This document shows positions 5,592-10,395 of a DNA stretch of 10,395 nt, piece by piece. Where the stretch lies: contig JAFGBC010000111.1 of the NCBI GenBank assembly GCA_016933355.1, positions 1 to 10,395 of the forward strand, read 5' to 3'. Position numbers and translations under genes: made by a program. Source of the DNA: Candidatus Aminicenantota bacterium. Lineage in GTDB: Bacteria; Acidobacteriota; Aminicenantia; Aminicenantales; JAFGBC01. Below the pieces are notes generated by a model that was given only the letters and a program-made list of their open reading frames with translations, searched no databases and was not told the DNA's origin. Positions within the stretch are counted from its first letter, which is position 1; each line of letters begins with the position of its first letter.

Positions 5592-6686
5592 ATGATGAGG
5601 AAGCCGGAGGAGTCGCGCACGCGCCTCTCGTCCGTCAGGAAACGGTCGAAGAAGGCCGGACTGCCGCCCGGATCTCTTGTTCACGTCGGCGAGCGGAAGA
5701 CCGAGCGGGTCCGGATCACCGTCCTTGACTACAACGAAGCGGGCGTCGAAGAACGCGAGGCCCGCACGGTCGAAGAATGCTTCCCGTTCAAGGACAAGCC
5801 GACCGTAACCTGGATCAACGTCGATGGCATCCATGACACGTCCGTCATCGAAAAGCTCGGCGCCCACTACGGAATCCATTCCTTGATCCTGGAGGACATT
5901 CTCAACACGAACCAGCGTCCCAAAATGGAGGACATGGGAAGCTACATCTACATCGTCCTCAAGACGCTCGAGGGCGGCCCGGACCGGAGCAACGAGTACA
6001 TGGAGCAGAACAGCTTCATCATTGGGAACAATTTCGTCCTATCCCTCCAGGAGAAGGAGGGGGACGCGTTCGGCGCGGTCCGGGACCGAATCCGCCGGGG
6101 CGGGAATCGCATCCGCCGGATGGGGCCCGATTATCTCGTCTACAGCTTGATCGATGCCATCGTCGACAAATATTTCTCGGTCCTGGAGCGGGTCGGAGAG
6201 CGGATCGAGACGCTCGAAGGGGAGCTCGTAGCCGACCCCGGCCCCGAGACGCTCCACGGCATCCACACCCTCAAGAACGAGATGCTCTTCCTGCGCAAGG
6301 CGGTCTGGCCTCTGCGCGAGCTCATCAGCGCCATGGAGCGGACCGAGTCCGAGCTGGTCAAGAAGGAAACCCGTCTCTTCTTCCGGGACATCTACGACCA
6401 CGTCATCCAGGTCATCGACACCGTCGAGACCTACCGCGAGATGCTGGGCGGCATGTTCGACACCTACCTGTCGAGCGTTTCGAACCGGATGAACGAGGTC
6501 ATGAAGGTCCTGACCATCATCGCCACCATTTTCATCCCGCTGACTTTCCTGGCCGGCATCTACGGGATGAATTTCCAGCGCATGCCCGAGCTCGGCTGGC
6601 GTTGGGGGTATCCGGCCGTCTGGGCCGTCATGCTCGCCGTCGCCGCGGTCATGCTCGTCTTTTTCAAGAAAAAGAAATGGCTCTAG
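5592..6686 (+). CDS. corA: CorA-family magnesium/cobalt channel
   Basis: CorA proteins are pentameric inner-membrane channels that take up Mg2+ (also Co2+, Ni2+), gated by metal bound between cytoplasmic domains. The 364 residues have the expected order: a soluble alpha/beta domain (about 38-155), long helices of the funnel (about 180-300), TM1 at about 304-323, the signature GMN at 325-327 in YGMNF, and TM2 at about 339-358, ending with a Lys-rich cytoplasmic tail (KKKKWL). The basic N-terminal 30 residues are an extension beyond the conserved domain. Two ATGs stand in tandem (5592 and 5595) with no ribosome site; the leaderless promoter upstream favours 5592. The gene starts 12 bases after the photolyase stop, so read-through from sod-phr may also express it. 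A Zn2+-efflux (ZntB-like) role is possible but the GMN-plus-short-tail form fits CorA better. Confidence 0.95.
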   Translation: MMRKPEESRTRLSSVRKRSKKAGLPPGSLVHVGERKTERVRITVLDYNEAGVEEREARTVEECFPFKDKPTVTWINVDGIHDTSVIEKLGAHYGIHSLILEDILNTNQRPKMEDMGSYIYIVLKTLEGGPDRSNEYMEQNSFIIGNNFVLSLQEKEGDAFGAVRDRIRRGGNRIRRMGPDYLVYSLIDAIVDKYFSVLERVGERIETLEGELVADPGPETLHGIHTLKNEMLFLRKAVWPLRELISAMERTESELVKKETRLFFRDIYDHVIQVIDTVETYREMLGGMFDTYLSSVSNRMNEVMKVLTIIATIFIPLTFLAGIYGMNFQRMPELGWRWGYPAVWAVMLAVAAVMLVFFKKKKWL

Positions 6687-6712
6687 CCCCCGCCGGGCGA
6701 GGAGGCGCGCTC

Positions 6713-6913
6713 ATGAAACCGAAGACGATTCTGATTCTGGTGATCGTGGCTCTGGCCGCCGCCCTGATCGCGATGAACAGCGGTCCGGTCACCATCCAGC
6801 TCCTGTTCTGGCCGATTCGCGTCCCGACCTTCATCCTCGTGCCGACAATCCTCCTCGTCGGCTTCGCCCTCGGCTATCTGGCGGCCAAGCTGTCCGGCCG
6901 GGGCGGAAAGTGA
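6713..6913 (+). CDS. Small LapA-domain (DUF1049) membrane protein
   Basis: A 66-residue protein with two hydrophobic segments (about 4-21 and 38-58) separated by NSGPVTIQLLFWPIRVP. The layout, N-terminal helix, then a short (N)x(E/G)PVT(I/V)xxLFW strand, then a second helix ending GFALGYL, is that of the LapA/DUF1049 family. In E. coli the larger LapA works with LapB in controlling LpxC and LPS synthesis, but short single-domain versions like this are not functionally defined. The ATG at 6713 has a perfect AGGAGG (6700-6705) seven bases upstream; an upstream in-frame ATG at 6602 lies inside corA and is rejected. It follows corA by 26 bases and is likely co-transcribed. Confidence 0.85.
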   Translation: MKPKTILILVIVALAAALIAMNSGPVTIQLLFWPIRVPTFILVPTILLVGFALGYLAAKLSGRGGK

Positions 6914-6982
6914 CCGGAGTCGGACCGGCGCACTGATCCAAGGCGCAGAGATCGGGCTCCGTCCTCCCGACGCCCGTCCCGA

Positions 6983-8224
6983 CTATTCTTTGACGAGGAT
7001 GTTCGGGAAAGCCGCGCGGAGCGATTCGTAGGCGGCCTTGGCCTGCTCCTCCTGGAACGCGGCGACGGCCTGGGCGTCCGGCCGGCGCGCCTCCCATTCG
7101 CGGAGCTTGCGCGCGGTCCGCTCCAGGACGGCGTCCTCGACCCGGAGGAGCTTGGGCAAGATGCCCTCGCCGCCGCAGGTCCGCAGCCGGATTAGGTTCA
7201 GGTACTGGGGCATGCGTCCGCGAACGTCCGGATAGAGGAAGGCGACCAGGGCTCGCGAGAAGTCGTTGAGGGGCGCCGTGTCCGGGCCGGCGGCGACGGA
7301 CGGTACGCTCCCGGCGCCCGGCCAGAACGGCGTGGCGACGGCCGTCACGGGCTGGCCGAGCGCGGCCCACATCGTGGCCAGGTAGGCCTTGTCCTTCGAG
7401 GGCGCGCCCTGGAAGACGGCGACGGCGACCGACGAGTTGCGGTTGATCGTGTCGTTGGTGTGGATGTAGAGGGGGGCGGCCGGGTCGGCGGGGAGGGCCG
7501 CGGCCAGCGGATAGGAATGAAGCTTCTCGTGGACGAGGTCGCGGGCCGCTTCCTGGAGGATGAAGCGCACGGTCAGGCGGTTCTCGCCGCGGGCGGCCTG
7601 GAAGAGATGGGAGGCGCGCTCGAAGCGGATGAAGCCGCCGCCCCGGAGGGGGTCGGGCGAGGTGAAGGCGTAATTAGTGCGGACGATATAGCCGAAAGGC
7701 GCGACGGCCGGGTCGCGGGCGTCGAACTTGCGGTAGGAGGCGGGCCCGGTTTCGAAGAAGCAGGCGGCGCCCTCGGCGTCGATGACGCCGAAATTGGCGG
7801 TCAGGTCGTAGGTCCCGGCCGTCGACTTGAGGAGGGCCTCGAACTCGGCGGCGGTGGCGCAGCGGCCCAGCGCCATCCGTATGAACCGGCCGTTGTCGGC
7901 GCCGTCCTTGCCCGGGCCGCCCAGGTCGTCGGCCTGGGAGTTCATCAGGGCCAGCCCGGCCTCGTTGAGCCCGGCCCAGATCTCCTTGCCCTCGGAGTCC
8001 TCGGCGTCGATGAGGGCGACGCCCTTGAGGCGCTCTCCGGCGAAGGCGATCATCTTGTTCCTGAACGAGGTCGTGTCCCTGTTCTTCCAGAGGAGGGGGC
8101 GCCCGTCCGGCGTCGCCTTCCCGGCGACGACGGCCAGGGTGCAGGGGGAAACGGACGCGGCGCAGAGGAACAAGAAAAGACAGGCCGCGGTGGCGGCCTT
8201 GATAAGATGACGGTATGATGCCAT
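6983..8224 (-). CDS. Secreted Ntn-hydrolase of C45 acyltransferase/amidase type
   Basis: Enzymes of this group (penicillin acyltransferase-like C45 and related choloylglycine/carcinine hydrolases) use an N-terminal Cys to cleave or transfer amide bonds; the substrate here is unknown. The 413 residues begin with a hydrophobic signal (AATAACLFLFLCAASVS, 10-26), then Cys28 in PCTLAVV, DGRPLLWKNRD (40-50), WAGLNEAGLALMNS (83-96), TANFGVIDAEGAACFFET (142-159) and RTNYAF (182-187): the family pattern Cys, DG-x-x-L-x-x-(K/R)N-x-D, then a downstream TN motif. Cys28 would be the nucleophile. The base before it is Pro27, unfavourable for signal peptidase I or a lipobox, so exposing Cys28 may need self-processing or trimming. 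AGGAG (8237-8233) sits eight bases before the ATG. The gene is convergent with the corA operon, 69 bases away, and divergent from the outer-membrane gene. Confidence 0.75.
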   Translation of the reverse strand: MASYRHLIKAATAACLFLFLCAASVSPCTLAVVAGKATPDGRPLLWKNRDTTSFRNKMIAFAGERLKGVALIDAEDSEGKEIWAGLNEAGLALMNSQADDLGGPGKDGADNGRFIRMALGRCATAAEFEALLKSTAGTYDLTANFGVIDAEGAACFFETGPASYRKFDARDPAVAPFGYIVRTNYAFTSPDPLRGGGFIRFERASHLFQAARGENRLTVRFILQEAARDLVHEKLHSYPLAAALPADPAAPLYIHTNDTINRNSSVAVAVFQGAPSKDKAYLATMWAALGQPVTAVATPFWPGAGSVPSVAAGPDTAPLNDFSRALVAFLYPDVRGRMPQYLNLIRLRTCGGEGILPKLLRVEDAVLERTARKLREWEARRPDAQAVAAFQEEQAKAAYESLRAAFPNILVKE

Positions 8225-8329
8225 GGCATGAACTCCTTCGGCGGCTATTACGACGGGGAGCGGTTGCTGTCTTGCATAAGCCAGGCTGCTCTCCGGGTAC
8301 TAGCCGGGCGATAAAGAAACAGGACATAT

Positions 8330-8358
8330 ATTATACTCCGCCCGGCAGAGTATAACAG
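8330..8358 (-). promoter_or_regulatory. Putative promoter of the Ntn-hydrolase gene within a palindrome
   Basis: On the - strand a perfect TATAAT occupies 8335-8330. A weak -35 (CTGTTA, 8358-8353) is 17 bases upstream. The leader would be about 100 bases. The -10 lies in a perfect inverted repeat, TTATACTC (8331-8338) and GAGTATAA (8348-8355), separated by CGCCCGGCA. As DNA this could be an operator covering the promoter. As RNA it would be an AT-rich stem with a GC loop. Confidence 0.45.
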
Positions 8359-8363
8359 GGGCC

Positions 8364-8456
8364 GCTCATCTGTGTCCCTGATGACGCGATTATGGGCTGC
8401 GAAAAATGAAAAGAAACGTCCATCGCTCTTCATTGGAATCGGGGACACAGATGAGC
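8364..8456. repeat. REP/MITE-like hairpin element with 19-nt inverted arms
   Basis: The arms 8364-8382 and 8438-8456 are reverse complements in 18 of 19 positions; the core is GCTCATCTGTGTCCC against GGGACACAGATGAGC. Inside, GCGAT (8386-8390) can pair with ATCGC (8422-8426), extending the fold around a purine-rich loop. Sequences of the GTGTCCC/GGGGACA type are commonly seen as REP-like palindromes linked to RAYT (Y1-type) transposases, which is why I favour a non-autonomous mobile repeat. No transposase gene or clear target duplication is visible. It fills the middle of the 338-base divergent gap 8225-8562, between the two promoters, where nothing codes for protein. Confidence 0.6.
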
Positions 8457-8509
8457 CGCGCTAGTTCGTCGGAGCGCCTCGCGGTTCCGGTGCCGAGACC
8501 GGCCGCGGA

Positions 8510-8539
8510 TTGAACGTCGGCCCGTGTCTGTGATATAAA
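8510..8539 (+). promoter_or_regulatory. Promoter of the outer-membrane barrel gene
   Basis: TATAAA (8534-8539, five of six) is preceded by TGA, an extended -10. TTGAAC (8510-8515, four of six) lies 18 bases upstream. Transcription would start near 8546, leaving a short leader of about 17 bases that contains the GGAGG ribosome site (8552-8556). Confidence 0.55.
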
Positions 8540-8562
8540 GCCGATGAGTCCGGAGGGGATGT

Positions 8563-9675
8563 ATGGTTAAGAAAGCGGCCTGGATCCTCGTTGTCTTCGG
8601 CGCCCTCTGCGGCGCCGTCCGCGGCGGCGTCCCGGCGGGAGGCGGGAGCGGCGAGGCGGAAAAGGCACCGGCCAAGTCCAGCCGCTGGCTGGTGCTGCCC
8701 ATCCTCGGCTACACGCCGGAGACCCGGATCGTCGCCGGCGTCGGGGGCGTTTATTACTTCCGGCCGGCCGGCGGCCGGTCCGACGCCCGTCCTTCCCAGG
8801 TCTGGATCGCCCTGCTCGGCACCCAGAACAAGCAGTACTCGCTTTTCCTCAACCCCGACCTATACCTTAAGGACGAGGCCGTCCGCATCAACGCCAACAT
8901 CAAGCTGGAAAACTATCCGCAGAAGTTCTTCGGAATCGGGAACGACACGCCGGCGGCGGCCGAGGAGGATTACACATACCGGCGAGCCTATCTAGAGGTG
9001 ACCGCGCTTCGCCGAATCCGGTCCCGGCTTGCGGCCGGGCCCTACTTCGAATTCGAGTACGGCAAGGTCGTCAAGCCGGAGGCGGGCGGCGCGCTCGAGG
9101 CCGGGCGGATTCCCGGGAGCGGGACAACCACGGTTTCGGGCATCGGACTGGCCGTGGCCTGGGACAGCCGGGACAACGTCTTCTCGCCGAGCCGGGGGTC
9201 GTATCACCAAGCCTGGCTGTCCGGCTACCACGGCCTCCTCGGCAGCGACTACGATTTTCTCCGGCTCAAGCTCGACGGGCGCCGCTACATCTCCGTCGTT
9301 TCGGGCCACGTCCTCGCCCTCCAGGCCATGGTCAAGCTGACGTCGGGAACGCCGCCCTTCCAGTTCATGGGGATGATCGGGGGCGACACGATCATGCGCG
9401 GGTACTATTACGGCCGCTACCGGGACAAGAACCTGGCCGTCCTGCAGGCCGAGTACCGGATGCCCGTCTGGCGGCGGTTCGGGCTGGTCGGGTTCGCGAG
9501 CGCCGGGGACGTCGCGCCGGCGCCGGGCCGCTTCCGGCTGGGGGATTTCAAGGCGGCGGGAGGGTTCGGTCTCCGCTTCATGTTCGACCCCAAGGAGAAG
9601 ACCTCCATCCGTCTCGATTTCGGGTTCGCCAAAAACACCTCGGGGATGTACATTACCGCCAGCGAGGCCTTCTGA
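8563..9675 (+). CDS. BamA/Omp85-type outer-membrane beta-barrel protein without POTRA domains
   Basis: The protein looks like the barrel half of the Omp85/bacterial surface antigen (D15) family, in which larger members insert or translocate outer-membrane proteins; short POTRA-less members are mostly of unknown role. Of 370 residues, 1-22 form a Sec signal (MVKKAAWILVVFGALCGAVRGG), followed by a Gly/Ala/Lys-rich linker to about 40, then alternating strands to the end. Family marks are WDSRDNVFSPSRGSYH (200-215), GGDTIMRGYYYGRYRDKN (273-290) with the RGY triad at 279-281 that in BamA sits in barrel loop 6, and LQAEYRMPVW (294-303). The last residue is Phe, as required of the C-terminal beta-signal read by the BAM machine. 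GGAGG six bases before the ATG supports the start. No partner lies beside it except the divergent secreted hydrolase. Confidence 0.85.
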   Translation: MVKKAAWILVVFGALCGAVRGGVPAGGGSGEAEKAPAKSSRWLVLPILGYTPETRIVAGVGGVYYFRPAGGRSDARPSQVWIALLGTQNKQYSLFLNPDLYLKDEAVRINANIKLENYPQKFFGIGNDTPAAAEEDYTYRRAYLEVTALRRIRSRLAAGPYFEFEYGKVVKPEAGGALEAGRIPGSGTTTVSGIGLAVAWDSRDNVFSPSRGSYHQAWLSGYHGLLGSDYDFLRLKLDGRRYISVVSGHVLALQAMVKLTSGTPPFQFMGMIGGDTIMRGYYYGRYRDKNLAVLQAEYRMPVWRRFGLVGFASAGDVAPAPGRFRLGDFKAAGGFGLRFMFDPKEKTSIRLDFGFAKNTSGMYITASEAF

Positions 9676-9684
9676 ACGGGGCGG

Positions 9685-9706
9685 GCCCCCTTCCGCGGCG
9701 GGGGGC
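9685..9706 (+). terminator. Possible GC-rich terminator hairpin
   Basis: Nine bases after the barrel gene's stop, GCCCCC (9685-9690) can pair with GGGGGC (9701-9706) around a ten-base loop containing CCGCGG. The stem is strong but is followed by a G-run rather than a T-run, so intrinsic termination is uncertain. Confidence 0.3.
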
Positions 9707-9736
9707 TTCGGGGGGGGGCGTCGTTCGCTCTTGAAT

Positions 9737-9750
9737 GGAACGGCCGTTCC
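9737..9750. promoter_or_regulatory. Perfect 14-bp palindrome upstream of the GntR gene
   Basis: The stretch 9737-9750 reads GGAACGGCCGTTCC on both strands. It lies 22 bases upstream of the next gene's -35 box, followed by a run of nine A (9760-9768) that could act as an UP-type element. It may be a regulator site or a short hairpin. It is not a normal terminator for the + strand because A, not T, follows. Confidence 0.3.
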
Positions 9751-9772
9751 CGAGGAATGAAAAAAAAAGGAC

Positions 9773-9818
9773 TTGACAACCGCGGCATCTGTATTAGATT
9801 ATTAATACAGTAATACGG
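9773..9818 (+). promoter_or_regulatory. Promoter and GntR-type operator of the ytrA-ABC operon
   Basis: TTGACA (9773-9778) and TAGATT (9795-9800, 16-base spacer) form the promoter. Over the -10 lies the perfect inverted repeat CTGTATTA (9789-9796), six bases, TAATACAG (9803-9810), at once followed by a third half-site-like TAATACGG (9811-9818) that runs into the ribosome site. The GT...AC symmetry fits GntR-family operators, so the repressor encoded next probably represses itself and the transporter here. Confidence 0.65.
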
Positions 9819-9824
9819 AGGCCG

Positions 9825-10229
9825 ATGGTGATCAAGATCGACCCGACGAGCTTCATCCCCCTCTACGAGCAGGTCAAATCCGGCCTCCGGCGCGAGATCG
9901 CCCTGGGCGCCCTGAAGCCCGGGGCGCCCCTGCCCTCCATCCGCGACCTGGCCGCCCGCCTTCTCATTAACCCCAACACGGTGGCCCGCGCCTACGCGGA
10001 CCTCGAGCGGGAGCGCCTGATCACGACCCGCAAGGGCAAGGGCTGTTTCGTGTCGGAGGAGTCCGGGCGCCTGCCCGGGAGGGACATCCTCAAGCGCCTC
10101 GACGGTCTGTTCGAGGCGGCGATCCAGGACGCCCGCAGGATGGGCGCCGCCGACGCGGAGATCCGGCGGATTTTCGAGGACCGGCTCGGCGCCTCGTCCG
10201 AAGAGCGCGGAAAATGGAGGTCGTCATGA
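9825..10229 (+). CDS. GntR-family transcriptional regulator, YtrA subfamily
   Basis: YtrA-type repressors control neighbouring ABC transporter genes, often in response to cell-envelope antibiotics or other small ligands. The 134 residues are a winged helix-turn-helix (about 8-77: IPLYEQVKSGLRREI, then LPSIRDLAARLLINPNTVAR as helices 2-3, then ITTRKGKGCFV as the wing) followed by a short helical tail of about 50 residues. This lack of a large ligand domain is what defines YtrA. GGAGG (9817-9821) is only three bases from the ATG at 9825 and six from the GTG at 9828; since these are adjacent codons, translation may well begin at the GTG. The stop overlaps the ABC gene start as ATGA, showing coupled translation. 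The operator-like repeat over the promoter suggests autorepression. Confidence 0.93.
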   Translation: MVIKIDPTSFIPLYEQVKSGLRREIALGALKPGAPLPSIRDLAARLLINPNTVARAYADLERERLITTRKGKGCFVSEESGRLPGRDILKRLDGLFEAAIQDARRMGAADAEIRRIFEDRLGASSEERGKWRSS

Positions 10230-10395
10230 GCGAGCTGCTGACCGTCTCCGGCCTGGCCAAGGCTTTCGGCCGCAAGCGCGTCCTCGAGGACGTGACGTTC
10301 GCCGTCGAGCCCGGGCGCGTCTACGGCCTGCTCGGCCTCAACGGCGAGGGGAAGACGACCCTGGCCCGGATCCTCATGGGCGTCATCCCGGCCGA
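10226..10395 (+). CDS. ABC transporter ATP-binding protein (3' end outside window)
   Basis: Only the first 56 residues are present. They begin MSELLTVSGLAKAFGRKRVL and contain Walker A GLNGEGKTT (37-45), which binds ATP phosphate; the usual Ala of GPNGAGKTT is Glu here, and Leu replaces Pro. The arrangement of the start (xVxxLxKxFG, then xxVLxDVxF) is that of single-domain ATPases of the drug/bacitracin-export or CcmA-like type, consistent with its position after a YtrA regulator. GGAGG (10216-10220) lies five bases before the ATG, which overlaps the regulator's stop by four bases. The Q-loop, signature and Walker B, and any permease partner, lie beyond the window. Confidence 0.93.
   Translation, partial: MSELLTVSGLAKAFGRKRVLEDVTFAVEPGRVYGLLGLNGEGKTTLARILMGVIPA

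Noticed and set aside
4167..5879. 570-codon open frame on the - strand opposite sod, phr and corA
   Set aside because: It is the mirror of GC-rich codons in the photolyase; it has no ribosome site, no recognisable domain, and crosses three real genes.
6914..6982. Terminator between the convergent LapA-domain and hydrolase genes
   Set aside because: Only short stems (for example TCGGG/CCCGA at 6952-6970) and no T-run on either strand.
7460..8218. 252-codon open frame on the + strand opposite the Ntn-hydrolase
   Set aside because: Low-complexity Gly/Glu/Val shadow; the - strand frame has a signal peptide and family motifs.
8248..8448. 66-codon - strand frame within the divergent intergenic region
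   Set aside because: It crosses the hairpin arms and palindrome, has no ribosome site and resembles no transposase remnant I can name.
9757..9813. 18-codon frame starting ATG AAA AAA AAA before the GntR gene
   Set aside because: No spaced ribosome site, and it runs through the promoter and operator of the next gene.

Overview
The window is high-GC bacterial chromosome with strongly C/G-ending codons (GTC, GAC, ATC, CTC). It contains seven complete protein genes on the + strand, one complete gene on the - strand, and one gene cut off at each edge. An outer-membrane beta-barrel protein, Sec- and Tat-type signal peptides and a beta-propeller repeat protein point to a double-membraned (Gram-negative type) bacterium. 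The mixture of SBBP repeats, a Tat-tagged Fe/Mn superoxide dismutase, a class II photolyase and a secreted C45-like hydrolase would suit the Acidobacteriota/Aminicenantes neighbourhood, but that placement is an impression from gene style, not a result. No tRNA, rRNA, CRISPR array, intact transposase or phage gene was seen.

Layout, left to right. 1-1165 (-): 5' part of a secreted SBBP beta-propeller protein, running off the left edge. 1166-1358: divergent promoter region. 1359-3406 (+): radC then recA, with a recA promoter that begins inside the end of radC. 3482-5579 (+): an AT-rich promoter with a possible operator, then a Tat-tagged superoxide dismutase whose stop codon overlaps the GTG start of a class II CPD photolyase; this looks like an oxidative/light-damage operon. 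5592-6913 (+): a CorA-type Mg2+/Co2+ channel, apparently leaderless, followed by a 66-residue LapA-domain membrane protein. 6983-8224 (-): a secreted Ntn-hydrolase of the C45 acyltransferase type, convergent with the previous operon. 8225-8562: a 338-base divergent intergenic region with promoters for both flanking genes, an 8-bp-armed palindrome and a REP/MITE-like hairpin with 19-nt arms. 8563-9675 (+): a POTRA-less BamA/Omp85-type outer-membrane barrel. 9773-10395 (+): a YtrA-subfamily GntR repressor with an operator-like inverted repeat over its promoter, overlapping by ATGA an ABC transporter ATPase that runs off the right edge.

The middle of the window groups functions for genome integrity under oxidative and light stress (recA, superoxide dismutase, photolyase; radC by neighbourhood only). 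The right end is a typical self-regulated envelope-stress ABC transporter operon. The features most worth following up are the two start sites of the superoxide dismutase (exported and cytosolic forms), its unusual His in the metal's outer sphere, a recurrent extended -10 box TGATAnAAW that twice uses the stop codon of the gene upstream, the hairpin element between the divergent genes, and the change in the RecA L2 loop. I do not see a clearly new multi-gene system.
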